Assembly: GCA_944353735.1 (NCBI GenBank)
Contig: CALVPU010000277.1
Span: forward strand, 1 to 13,017
DNA from: an uncultured Eubacteriales bacterium
Lineage (GTDB): Bacteria; Bacillota; Clostridia; Christensenellales; Aristaeellaceae
Direction of reading: 5' to 3'
Length of the DNA: 13,017 nt
Shown: positions 1-6,799 of the stretch, piece by piece
How the letters are laid out: every line of letters starts with the position of its first letter
Position numbering within the stretch: position 1 is the first letter of the stretch
Position numbers and translations under genes: made by a program
The notes under the pieces: model-generated
Told to the model about the DNA's origin: nothing
The model's database searches: none
Seen by the model: only the letters and a program-made list of their open reading frames with translations

Positions 1-1
1 G

Positions 2-325
2 CTCGAGCGCACGGCGGCGGGCGTCTTTCGCATCGAGGACGCGCTGACCCGCGAGGACATCGAGCGGTTGAGCGCGGCGGGCGCGCTCGAATCGGCGCTG
101 CTGCCGCTGGACGCCCCGCTGGGGCACCTGCGGGCGATCCATGTCGGCGATATCGCGCGGCATGCGGTGGTCAACGGCAATCCCCTGCGCCGCGAGTGGC
201 TGGATGCGCCAGCGCCGGCGGGTGAGACGGTGCGCGTGTACCTGTCCGGAATGTTCGCCGGCATCGGCGTCGGGCTCGGGGATGGATCGGTGCGCTTTCG
301 CGCCATGATGCTCGAAAGGCCGTGA
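2..325 (+). CDS. truB: tRNA pseudouridine(55) synthase TruB, C-terminal part
   Basis: TruB converts U55 in the T-loop of tRNAs to pseudouridine in the cytoplasm. The window opens inside the gene. The first full codon is at 2 and the reading frame runs 107 residues to TGA at 323-325. The start reads LERTAAGVFRIEDALT, which matches the 'RT..G.F...DA.T' block after the catalytic domain. LLPLDAPLGHL follows, then a short C-terminal PUA-like end (HAVVNGNPL to LERP). The catalytic Asp block lies left of the window and cannot be checked. In Firmicutes truB is normally followed by ribF, as here, which supports the call. A TTG at 68 could be mistaken for a start but lies inside the conserved frame. 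The gap to ribF is unusually long (250 bases). Confidence 0.9.
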   Translation, partial: LERTAAGVFRIEDALTREDIERLSAAGALESALLPLDAPLGHLRAIHVGDIARHAVVNGNPLRREWLDAPAPAGETVRVYLSGMFAGIGVGLGDGSVRFRAMMLERP

Positions 326-575
326 GCGCAAAGTGCCGCGCTGGCAGGGGCGCGCGCCGTTCATCAGCCGCAGTTGTGCGCCGTGGCGTTCGCGGAGCAG
401 GCGCTGATGGCGAGAGGGCGCCGCTGTGAACGCTGCAGGATGGGCTCAGATGCGCTTTGTCCGAAGAAAGCGTGAAGGCGTGATGCGTTCCCGGCGCGCC
501 TGAAGAGGGCGTGCGGGGAATCGAAAAAATGAAATTCGCCGCGCGGCGGCGCGGGAGGACGGTTGGAAACGGAAG
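326..575. other. Gap between truB and ribF without a convincing gene
   Basis: About 250 bases separate truB from ribF, although these genes are often close together. I see no sigma-A promoter with both boxes and no intrinsic terminator with a T-run. The only item of note is a tiny reading frame at its right end (529-579), listed separately. Translations of either strand here are Arg/Ala-rich and look like non-coding GC-rich sequence. Confidence 0.5.
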
Positions 576-579
576 ATGA
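529..579 (+). CDS. Possible 16-codon leader ORF overlapping the ribF start
   Basis: ATG at 529 opens a 16-residue frame (MKFAARRRGRTVGNGR) whose TGA (577-579) overlaps the ribF ATG (576-578) in an ATGA arrangement. A GGGGAA stretch lies about 8-12 bases upstream of 529. ribF itself has its best Shine-Dalgarno match (GGGAGG, 553-558) 17 bases before its ATG, too far to be ideal, so coupling through this frame is conceivable. The peptide is basic and resembles nothing I know. It may equally be chance. Confidence 0.2.
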   Translation: MKFAARRRGRTVGNGR

Positions 580-1160
580 AGGTGATCGCCTCTGCGGAGG
601 CCTTTGAGGGAAGCGCGTCTGTCGTGGCGCTGGGAATGTTCGACGGCGTGCACATCGGGCACCAGCGGCTCATCCGCGAAGCGGTGCGTCTGGCGCGGGC
701 GTTGGATGCGCAGAGCGTGGTCTGCACGTTCGACCGGCATCCGCTGAGCGTGCTCTGCCCGGAACGGGCGCCGCGCCCGATTCTGCCGCTGGAGGAAAAC
801 CTGGCGAAATTCGCGGCGCTCGGCGCGGACTGGGCGCTGGTGACGCCGTTTACGCGCGAATTCGCCATGACGCCGCCGGAGGACTATCTGCGCGCGCTCG
901 CCGCGCGGCTGCACGTGCGCGGCGTGGTCGTGGGAGAGAACTACACCTTTGGCAGGGGTGGGCGCGGCGACGCGGCGATGGTGCGCGCCATGGCGGCGGA
1001 ATGCGGCTATTGCGCGCGCGTGGTTGAGCCAGTGCGCGACGGCGGGGGCATGATCTCCTCGACGCGCATCCGCGGCATGCTCGCGCGTGGAGAACGGGCA
1101 CGGGCGCAGGCGCTGCTGGCGATCGCGCCGGAGGACGCGGCGGGGAGGGATCGCGCATGA
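576..1160 (+). CDS. ribF: FAD synthetase (FMN adenylyltransferase) domain protein, RibF lacking riboflavin kinase
   Basis: This is the N-terminal nucleotidyltransferase half of bifunctional RibF, which transfers AMP from ATP to FMN to make FAD. The 194 residues contain GMFDGVHIGHQ (20-30, the nucleotide-binding HxGH-type motif), TFDRHP (51-56), GENYTFGRGGRGD (120-132) and SSTRIR (161-166). A usual RibF has about 300 residues, with a riboflavin kinase domain after the STRIR helix. Here the protein stops about 28 residues after that motif, and no kinase motif (GRxLGFPT) appears in any frame downstream. The shortening therefore looks like real domain loss rather than a frameshift. ATG 576 matches the usual N-terminus (MKVI...), but its ribosome binding site is poorly spaced. 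The stop overlaps the next gene by ATGA. FMN must be made by another kinase elsewhere, or this copy has another role. Confidence 0.85.
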   Translation: MKVIASAEAFEGSASVVALGMFDGVHIGHQRLIREAVRLARALDAQSVVCTFDRHPLSVLCPERAPRPILPLEENLAKFAALGADWALVTPFTREFAMTPPEDYLRALAARLHVRGVVVGENYTFGRGGRGDAAMVRAMAAECGYCARVVEPVRDGGGMISSTRIRGMLARGERARAQALLAIAPEDAAGRDRA

Positions 1161-1599
1161 GCCGTGCGGAACGGGTAATCCTGACGAACATGTGCATGGT
1201 GACGGACGGTCGCGGCAACGTGCTGATGCAGGACCGCGCCGATCCCGGCTGGTCGGGGCTGGTGTTTCGGGCGGACACGTGGAGCCGGGCGAGGCCATCG
1301 TGTCGTCGCTGGTGCGCGAAGTGCGCGAGGAGACGGGCGTGACGGTGCTGGATCCGAAACTGTGCGGGCTGCGCCAGTTCTGGACGGAGGCGGGCGAGCG
1401 CTACATCGTGTTCCTGTTCCGCGCGACGCGGTTTGAGGGCGCCCTGCGCTCATCCGACGAGGGCGAGGCGCTGTGGCTGCCGCGCGAGGGCCTGCTCGAG
1501 CGCCGCTGCGTGCCCGGATTCGCGGACATACTGCGCGCCTTTGAGGACGATGCGGTCAGCGAGATGTTCTGCGCCGGCGGGCGGACGCAGTATCTGTGA
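1157..1599 (+). pseudogene. MutT/Nudix hydrolase (8-oxo-dGTP diphosphatase type) with a one-base frameshift
   Basis: Translation from ATG 1157 (GGGAGGG ribosome binding site at 1143-1149) gives MSRAERVILTNMCMV through GWSGLVF, a typical MutT-like N-terminus. At about 1268 the frame then breaks. The frame one base over continues GGHVEPGE...REVREETGV, a complete Nudix box (GX5EX7REUXEEXGU) encoded at about 1273-1341, and runs through LCGLRQFWTEAGERYIVFLF to TGA at 1597-1599. Adding a single C after TTT at 1265-1267 would restore 'VFPGGHVEPGE', the sequence expected in this family, and give a 147-residue protein. All catalytic Glu residues are present. Family members hydrolyse oxidised or ordinary nucleoside triphosphates. 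The start overlaps ribF by four bases, so the genes are translationally coupled. Either this is a recent pseudogene or the base is a sequencing or assembly error; without a repair, the first frame ends at 1342. Confidence 0.8.
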
Positions 1600-1626
1600 A
1601 GATTTTGCGAAATGCCGGATTGCCCG

Positions 1627-1655
1627 TTTACAAACCCTGCAACGTATGGTACAAT
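1627..1655 (+). promoter_or_regulatory. Sigma-A promoter for rpsO
   Basis: The -35 box TTTACA (1627-1632) is 17 bases from the -10 box TACAAT (1650-1655), which is preceded by TGG (an extended -10). Transcription would begin near 1662, leaving a leader of about 98 bases before rpsO. It lies just after the Nudix stop and makes rpsO independent of the upstream genes. Confidence 0.85.
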
Positions 1656-1661
1656 AGTTTG

Positions 1662-1759
1662 CGTGGCAAAATATGCTTGCCGCCGCCGTGCGCTCAGTTT
1701 GCCGAACACTCCGACGGCTCTCTTGGCGGACGGGGAAAAGGAAAGAGGAGGAAACCGCC
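1662..1759 (+). promoter_or_regulatory. rpsO 5' leader, possible S15 autoregulatory region
   Basis: The leader predicted from the promoter carries a small hairpin, GGCAA...TTGCC, at about 1665-1681 and then GC-rich segments that could pair. It ends in a perfect AGGAGG at 1746-1751, eight bases before ATG 1760. Ribosomal protein S15 is known to bind its own leader in several bacterial groups using different RNA folds. I cannot match this leader to a known S15 fold by eye, so the regulatory role is inferred from position only. Confidence 0.3.
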
Positions 1760-2020
1760 ATGGAGATCAACAAGAAGGAAATCATGGAAGCCTATGCGCG
1801 CCACGAGGGCGATACCGGCTCCCCCGAAGTGCAGATTGCGCTGCTCACCGCGCGCATCAACCACCTCAACGAGCACCTGAAGGTGCACAAGAAGGATCAC
1901 CATTCCCGCCGCGGCCTGCTGCTGATGGTCGGTCAGCGCCGTGGTCTGCTGGACTACCTCAAGAGCACCGACATCGAAGCCTACCGCGCACTGATCGCCA
2001 AGCTCGGCCTGCGCAAGTAA
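1760..2020 (+). CDS. rpsO: 30S ribosomal protein S15
   Basis: S15 is a primary 16S rRNA-binding protein of the small-subunit platform. The 86-residue product (family usually 87-89) shows the conserved [20 protein letters not shown] (17-36), then [12 protein letters not shown] (43-54), QRRGLLDYL (59-67) and the C-terminal [12 protein letters not shown] 1760 is chosen because AGGAGG lies eight bases upstream and the protein then begins at the normal position. Frames starting further left are extensions without homology. It has its own promoter (1627-1655) and is followed by a terminator and then pnp, the universal rpsO-pnp arrangement. Confidence 0.98.
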   Translation: MEINKKEIMEAYARHEGDTGSPEVQIALLTARINHLNEHLKVHKKDHHSRRGLLLMVGQRRGLLDYLKSTDIEAYRALIAKLGLRK

Positions 2021-2049
2021 GCGCCGGGTTTCTGCGAGGGGTGCTCCAT

Positions 2050-2087
2050 CGCCGTCGCCCGGGCTTTCGCCGGTGCGGCGGCGTTTT
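2050..2087 (+). terminator. Intrinsic terminator after rpsO
   Basis: The arms 2050-2062 and 2070-2083 form a 13-bp GC-rich stem with one bulged T (2074) and a 7-base loop, followed by TTTT at 2084-2087. The single non-Watson-Crick pair (T2055-G2078) is a G-U wobble in plus-strand RNA. The T-run is short, so termination may be partial and some transcripts may read into pnp. Confidence 0.7.
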
Positions 2088-2133
2088 CTGAATCGAAGAT
2101 CTGCCGGGTTCCGCTGCGGAGTGAGCGGGACAG

Positions 2134-2190
2134 CGCGCGCGGACGCCAGGATGCGGAAAGAATCGTTCCGCAGGCGCGCGTCTGCGCGCG
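2134..2190 (+). promoter_or_regulatory. Long stem-loop in the pnp leader
   Basis: Bases 2134-2146 pair with 2178-2190 (13 bp, with one G-U at 2141/2183). Inside, 2152-2158 pairs with 2166-2172 (7 bp, loop AGAATCG). No T-run follows, so it is not a terminator. In Escherichia coli a long leader hairpin of pnp is cut by RNase III and lets PNPase repress its own message. The placement here invites the same reading, but this is inference. About 114 bases separate it from the pnp ATG. Confidence 0.55.
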
Positions 2191-2304
2191 ATGAACGGGG
2201 AGGCGTGGCTTCCCAAAGTAGGGTGCGCCGCCGTTTGGCGCGCCCGCCTGAATGCGTTTCACAATACAACGATCTATAGACAGAACCCACAAGGAGGGCA
2301 AACC

Positions 2305-4485
2305 ATGTTTAAGAGCTACACGATGGAGCTGGGCGGTCGCCCGCTCACGCTGGAATTCGGCAAGTACGCCGAACAGGCCAGCGGCTCGACCTTTGTCCGC
2401 TACGGCGACACCTGCGTGCTGGTCAACGCCACCGTCGCCGACACGCCGCGCCCGGGCATCGACTTTTTCCCGCTGAGCGTGGATTTTGAGGAAAAGCTCT
2501 ATTCCGTGGGCCACATTCCCGGCTCGTGGAATCGCCGCGAGGGTCGTCCTGCGGAGAAGGCCATCCTTACCTCCCGCCTGATCGACCGCCCGCTGCGCCC
2601 GCTGTTCCCGAAGGGCATGCGCCACGACGTGTCCGTCGTCGCGACGGTCATGTCCGTCGAGCAGGACAATGCGCCGGACATTCCGGCGATGATCGGCGCT
2701 TCCGCCGCGCTGGCGGTCTCGCAGATTCCGTGGGCAGGCCCGATCGGCGCGGTCAACGTCGGCTACGTCGACGGCGAGTACGTCATCAATCCCACCGTCG
2801 CGCAGCGCGAGGTTTCGCTGATGAACCTGACCGTCGCCGGCACGTCCGAGGCGGTGCTGATGGTCGAGGCGGGTGCCAAGGAGGTCTCCGAGGAAGTCAT
2901 GCTCGGCGGCATTCTCTTCGCGCATGAAGAAGTCAAGAAGATCGTCGAATTCATAGGCGGCATCGTCGCCGAGATCGGCAAGCCGAAGAAGGAGTTCCCG
3001 CTGCAGCTGCCGGGCGAGGACGTCAAGACGGCGGTGCGCGAGTACGCCTACGACAAGGTCGAGTGGATGTTCGAGACCTTCGACCGCAGCGAGCGCAACG
3101 CCCGCGAGGAGCAGGTCAAGGCCGAAGTCGGCGAGCACTTCGCCGAGCAGTTCGAGGGCCGCGAGACTGAGGTCGGCGATGCGCTGTACGCCATCGAGAA
3201 GGAAGTCATGCGCCGCCACATCATCGACAAGGGCGTGCGCCCCGACGGTCGCAAGCTGACCGAGGTGCGCCCGATCTGGTGCGAGGTCGGCGTGCTGCCG
3301 CGCACGCACGGTTCCGGCGTGTTCACCCGTGGGCAGACGCAGGTCATGACCGTCGCCACGCTGGCGCCCATGTCCGAAAAGCAGATCATCGACGGCATCG
3401 GCACCGAGGACAGCAAGCGCTACATGCATCACTACAACTTCCCCGGCTACTCGACCGGCGAGGCGAAGCCGATGCGCAGCCCCGGTCGCCGCGAGATCGG
3501 TCACGGCGCGCTGGCAGAGCGTGCGCTCGAGCCGATGATCCCGCCGGTGGAGGAGTTCCCGTACTGCCTGCGCCTGGTCAGCGAGGTCATGTCCTCCAAC
3601 GGATCGACCTCCCAGGCGTCCGTCTGCGGCTCCACGCTGGCGCTGATGGATGCCGGCGTGCCGATCAAGCGCCCCGTCGCCGGCGTCGCCATGGGTCTGA
3701 TCAAGGACGTGGAGAACACCGGCAAGGTCGCCGTGCTGACCGACATTCAGGGCCTGGAGGACTTCCTGGGCGACATGGACTTCAAGGTTGCCGGTACCGC
3801 GCAGGGCATTACTGCCATCCAGATGGACATCAAGATCAAGGGCATCGACGAGGCGATTCTGCGTCAGGCGCTGGCGCAGGCGTACGACGGTCGCATGCAC
3901 ATCCTCGGCAAGATGCTCGAGGTGCTGCCCGCGCCGCGCGCCGAGCTGAGCAAGTACGCGCCCAAGATCATCCACTTCATGATCAATCCGGAGAAGATCG
4001 GCGAGGTCGTCGGTCCGCGCGGCAAGACGATCAACAAGATCATCGAGGAGACCGGCGTCAAGATCGACATCGAGGACGACGGCAGCGTGTTCATCGCCAC
4101 CGAAGACGCCGACGCCGCGAAGCGCGCCCGCGCGATCGTCGAGGGCATCGCCAAGGACCTCGAGGTGGGCGACGTGTTCACCGGCAAGGTCGTGCGCATC
4201 ATGACTTTCGGTGCGTTCGTCGAGTACGCGCCCGGCAAGGACGGCATGATCCACATTTCCAAGCTCGCCAACCACCGCGTGGACAAGGTCGAGGACGTCG
4301 TCAGCATCGGCGACACGCTCGAGTGCCGCGTGGCGGAGATCGACTCGCAGGGCCGCATCAACCTCGTGCGCAACGACATCGTCTACGACGACGAATCCAT
4401 GCCGGTGCGCCGTCCTCCGCGCCGCGATGGCGACCGCGGTGGACGCGGCGACCGCCGTGGCGGTCGCGGTCCGCGCAGGGACTGA
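2305..4485 (+). CDS. pnp: Polyribonucleotide nucleotidyltransferase (PNPase)
   Basis: PNPase is a trimeric 3'-5' phosphorolytic exoribonuclease of RNA decay. The 726-residue protein has a first RNase PH-like domain (about 10-145), the helical linker, a second RNase PH domain (about 325-545), a KH domain with GPRGK at 570-574, and an S1 domain starting at about 622 ([20 protein letters not shown]). The block [10 protein letters not shown] (485-494) holds Asp and Lys residues corresponding to E. coli D486, D492 and K494. After about residue 700 comes a basic Arg/Gly-rich tail ([16 protein letters not shown]), likely an extra RNA-binding extension. ATG 2305 is chosen because AAGGAGGG lies at 2291-2298. 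An in-frame ATG at 2191 lacks a ribosome binding site and would add unrelated residues. I see no convincing promoter of its own, so transcription may depend on read-through from rpsO. Confidence 0.97.
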   Translation: MFKSYTMELGGRPLTLEFGKYAEQASGSTFVRYGDTCVLVNATVADTPRPGIDFFPLSVDFEEKLYSVGHIPGSWNRREGRPAEKAILTSRLIDRPLRPLFPKGMRHDVSVVATVMSVEQDNAPDIPAMIGASAALAVSQIPWAGPIGAVNVGYVDGEYVINPTVAQREVSLMNLTVAGTSEAVLMVEAGAKEVSEEVMLGGILFAHEEVKKIVEFIGGIVAEIGKPKKEFPLQLPGEDVKTAVREYAYDKVEWMFETFDRSERNAREEQVKAEVGEHFAEQFEGRETEVGDALYAIEKEVMRRHIIDKGVRPDGRKLTEVRPIWCEVGVLPRTHGSGVFTRGQTQVMTVATLAPMSEKQIIDGIGTEDSKRYMHHYNFPGYSTGEAKPMRSPGRREIGHGALAERALEPMIPPVEEFPYCLRLVSEVMSSNGSTSQASVCGSTLALMDAGVPIKRPVAGVAMGLIKDVENTGKVAVLTDIQGLEDFLGDMDFKVAGTAQGITAIQMDIKIKGIDEAILRQALAQAYDGRMHILGKMLEVLPAPRAELSKYAPKIIHFMINPEKIGEVVGPRGKTINKIIEETGVKIDIEDDGSVFIATEDADAAKRARAIVEGIAKDLEVGDVFTGKVVRIMTFGAFVEYAPGKDGMIHISKLANHRVDKVEDVVSIGDTLECRVAEIDSQGRINLVRNDIVYDDESMPVRRPPRRDGDRGGRGDRRGGRGPRRD

Positions 4486-4514
4486 GCGCTTCGCGCGACG
4501 CCGCTTTCCGAATG

Positions 4515-4557
4515 AAAATGGGCGCAAAATGGGCATACTGTGTATGTCCATTTTGCG
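4515..4557 (+). repeat. Palindrome with repeated AAAATGGGC units between pnp and mlpA
   Basis: Bases 4523-4538 and 4542-4557 form a 16-bp stem with a 3-base loop (TGT). The only imperfect pair (G4533/T4547) is a G-U wobble on the plus strand. AAAATGGGC also occurs as a direct copy at 4515-4523 and 4526-4534 (11 bases apart), with an inverted copy GTCCATTTT at 4546-4554. The mlpA ribosome binding site (GAGGAG, 4561-4566) begins three bases after the stem. No T-run follows. It could be an RNA hairpin that protects the pnp 3' end or tunes mlpA translation, or a DNA operator. Confidence 0.6.
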
Positions 4558-4574
4558 TATGAGGAGAAAATGTG

Positions 4575-5831
4575 ATGAATTTTGATCAGATCACGCTGAG
4601 CAACGGGCTGCGCATCATCGGCGAGCGGATCCCGCACTTCCGCTCGGTGGCGGTGGGGATCTGGGTCGGCTCGGGTTCGCAATTTGAGACGCCCGCGGAG
4701 GCGGGCGTGAGCCACTTCATCGAGCACATGGTGTTCAAGGGCACGAAGAAGCGCTCTGCGCGCGCGATTGCCGAGGAGATGGACGCCGTGGGCGGCATGC
4801 TCAACGCATTCACCGCCAAGGAATGCACCTGCTTTTACGCCAAGGTCGTCGACGAACACCTGCCGCTGGCAATGGATGTGCTGGCGGATTTGGTCACGGC
4901 GCCGACCTTTGACGCGGGCGAAATGGAAAAGGAAAAGGGCGTGGTGCTCGAGGAGATCGCCATGGCGGAGGACACGCCCGAGGACCTCGCGCACGAATTG
5001 CTGATGCTCGCCAACTTTGGCGACCAGCCGGTGGCGCGACCAATTCTCGGCAACGCCGAGCGCATCGCCTCATACGCGCGCGAGGATTTGGTCGCCTACT
5101 GGCGCAGGATGTACCGCCCGCAGAACGCCGTGCTGGCGCTGGCGGGCCACTACGACTGGGACGCGGTCGTGGCGCTGGCGCAGCAACTGCTCGGCGGCTG
5201 GTCGCCCGAGGGTTTCGAGGCGCGCGCGTGCGCCATTCACGCGGTCGCGCCGACGGTGCTCGTGCGCGAAAAGGACATCGAGCAGGTGCACATCTGCCTC
5301 GGCTATCCCGGATTGAAGCGCGACGATGAGCGCAGCTATGAGGAAGCGCTGTTCAACAGCGTGTTCGGCGGTTCGATGTCGTCGCGGCTGTTCCAGAAGA
5401 TCCGCGAGGAGCGCGGCGCCGCCTACACCGTGTACAGCTATCCCAACGCCTACAGCGGCGCGGGCATGTTGTCGGTCTACGCGGCAACCAATCCCGACGC
5501 CGCCGTCGAGGTCTGCGACATGCTGCGCGAAGAGGCGCGCAAGCTCGCCGAGGAGGGCATGACTGAGCAGGAATTCACGATGGCGCGCGAGCAGCTCAAG
5601 GCCAGCTACATTCTCGGCTCGGAATCCGCCAGCGCCCGCATGCAGTCGATTGGTCGCCGCGTGCTGCTGATGAACGCGCCGCGCACGGAGAGCGAGGTCA
5701 TCGACCGCGTGAACGCGCTGCGCCGCGACCGCGTCAACGAGCTGATGCACGAGATGCTGTCCGCGGAGCACTCGATCGCGCTGGTGGGGCGCGGCGCCGG
5801 CGAAATCGCCGAAAAGATTGCCGCCAGATGA
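4575..5831 (+). CDS. mlpA: M16 family zinc metallopeptidase (MlpA/YmxG type)
   Basis: This is a processing-peptidase-like protease of family M16 (pitrilysin/MPP group). The inverted zinc motif HFIEH is at residues 47-51 and the third ligand is Glu127 in VVLEEIAMAEDTPED, at the family spacing. The C-terminal half carries GGSMSSRLFQKIREERGAAY (265-284), typical of the second, substrate-binding lobe. Its 418 residues are normal for the single-chain bacterial type. I start at ATG 4575, eight bases after GAGGAG; GTG 4572 would add one residue. A position just after pnp is standard in Firmicutes (B. subtilis mlpA/ymxG). There is no signal peptide, so the protein is cytoplasmic. Its physiological substrate is not clear from sequence; links to processing of secreted proteases come from the literature on relatives. 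Confidence 0.93.
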   Translation: MNFDQITLSNGLRIIGERIPHFRSVAVGIWVGSGSQFETPAEAGVSHFIEHMVFKGTKKRSARAIAEEMDAVGGMLNAFTAKECTCFYAKVVDEHLPLAMDVLADLVTAPTFDAGEMEKEKGVVLEEIAMAEDTPEDLAHELLMLANFGDQPVARPILGNAERIASYAREDLVAYWRRMYRPQNAVLALAGHYDWDAVVALAQQLLGGWSPEGFEARACAIHAVAPTVLVREKDIEQVHICLGYPGLKRDDERSYEEALFNSVFGGSMSSRLFQKIREERGAAYTVYSYPNAYSGAGMLSVYAATNPDAAVEVCDMLREEARKLAEEGMTEQEFTMAREQLKASYILGSESASARMQSIGRRVLLMNAPRTESEVIDRVNALRRDRVNELMHEMLSAEHSIALVGRGAGEIAEKIAAR

Positions 5832-5877
5832 GATGCGGCGCTCCCGATATGGAGCCTGATGCGGAGGTGGAATCGCG

Positions 5878-6366
5878 ATGTTTCGAGAGATGCGCAGAAA
5901 ACAGCAGGCGCTGGATGCGCCGGAATGCGAAGCGGTGCTCGACCGCGGCGCGACGGGCGTGCTGGCGGTGCTCGGCGATGACGGCTATCCCTATGCCGTG
6001 CCGCTGAACTATGTGCGCGTGGGCGGCAAGCTCTACTTCCACTGCGCGAAGTCCGGGCACAAGCTCGACGCCATTCGCCGCGAGCCGAAGGTGTCCTTCT
6101 GCGTGATCGACTGCGACGAAGTGGTGCCGGCGGAATATACCACCGCCTACCGCAGCGCCATTGCCTTTGGGCGCGTGCGCGAGCTGGAGGACGGCGAATC
6201 CAAGCGCCGCGCCGTCGAGGCGCTTGCCCGCAAGTACGTTCCCGACGACACGCCGCAGCAGCGCGCCGACGCCATTGAGGGTTCGTGGAATGCGCTGTGC
6301 ATGCTGGAGATGACGATTGAGCACTTGACCGGAAAGGTGGGCACGGAGCTCCTCAAGCGCCGCTGA
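5878..6366 (+). CDS. NimA-like pyridoxamine 5'-phosphate oxidase-fold flavoprotein
   Basis: The 162-residue protein has the split-barrel flavin-binding fold. LDRGATGVLAVLGDDGYPYA (21-40) is the N-terminal strand pair, followed by VPLNYV (41-46) and KLYFHCAKSGHKLDAI (51-66). The KVSFCVID block (71-78) and SAIAFGRVREL (93-103) complete the barrel. Relatives include NimA-type proteins (a conserved His in the FHCA region) and general FMN- or F420-type reductases, but the true substrate is unknown. ATG 5878 has GGAGGTGG at 5863-5870. It lies 46 bases after mlpA with no promoter between them, so the two are probably cotranscribed, and it is followed by a good terminator. This family is common in Clostridia and does not by itself imply drug resistance. 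Confidence 0.85.
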   Translation: MFREMRRKQQALDAPECEAVLDRGATGVLAVLGDDGYPYAVPLNYVRVGGKLYFHCAKSGHKLDAIRREPKVSFCVIDCDEVVPAEYTTAYRSAIAFGRVRELEDGESKRRAVEALARKYVPDDTPQQRADAIEGSWNALCMLEMTIEHLTGKVGTELLKRR

Positions 6367-6400
6367 GCGCGGCAGAAGGCGTTCCGCACACGAAGAGCAA

Positions 6401-6450
6401 GAGCCGGGTCCGCGCCAATTTCATGGCAGCGGATCCGGCTCCTTTTGTTT
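6401..6450 (+). terminator. Intrinsic terminator ending the plus-strand block
   Basis: The arms 6401-6413 and 6429-6441 form a 13-bp stem with one G-U wobble (6408/6434). Inside, a further GCC/GGC pair and a loop are present. CTTTTGTTT follows (6442-6450). It lies 34 bases after the NimA-like gene and ends the plus-strand genes before the convergent minus-strand operon. Confidence 0.9.
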
Positions 6451-6799
6451 ATGTGGTGTTCGAGTTTTATCCATGTATCCATGTGCAGCTTTTGCCGGTT
6501 CCGACGTTGGCACAGGCGCCAGAAGGCGCGCACGGAAGCGAAACGAGTGACAGGCGCGCGATTGTCGCAGCATGACGTCCATGCCTTGCGCTTCGCGCAG
6601 GCGGCATCGGCCCGCCCGGCGCACGGTCGCCGGCGCTTGCTTCCAGAGGCGGACGCCCCGCTTCGATTGCGTCCTGCCCATTCCGCTGTCGCGCTCAGGA
6701 CGCGGATCTGCCTGCCCTCGCTGCGCTGACAGGCGCGATCGCGCGCGCTCGTCCACGCCTCGAAGGAATTGCCGCGCGCAGCAGAACTTCGGCGCGCTT
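6451..6799. other. Convergent intergenic region without a recognisable gene
   Basis: This stretch of about 350 bases lies between the plus-strand terminator and the 3' end of the minus-strand CD1247-type gene. Frames on both strands translate to Arg/Ala/Pro-rich strings without domains, and the longest minus-strand frame starts with GTG and has no ribosome binding site. There is a short tandem ATCCATGT near 6467-6484 (TTTATCCATGTATCCATGTG) and no T-tailed terminator for the minus-strand operon. I see nothing else. Confidence 0.6.

Noticed and set aside
2191..2304. An upstream in-frame ATG as an alternative pnp start
   Set aside because: It lies at the foot of the leader hairpin without a ribosome binding site and adds non-conserved residues. 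AAGGAGGG before 2305 decides the start.
4505..4545. A promoter for mlpA using CATACT as -10
   Set aside because: No -35 box at 16-18 bases, and the -10-like bases are part of the palindrome stem.
1981..4551. An 856-codon open frame on the minus strand opposite pnp
   Set aside because: It is a mirror of GC-rich codon usage in pnp: His/Ala/Asp/Arg-rich with no domains, and it runs through the rpsO-pnp terminator. The plus-strand PNPase is certain.
3279..4562. A 427-codon plus-strand frame inside pnp
   Set aside because: It is an Arg/Gly/His-rich out-of-frame translation of pnp. Its Cys-containing end only reflects the palindrome at 4523-4557.
6421..6756. A minus-strand frame of 111 codons in the convergent gap
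   Set aside because: GTG start without Shine-Dalgarno, Arg-rich, no domain, and it overlaps the terminator at 6401-6450.
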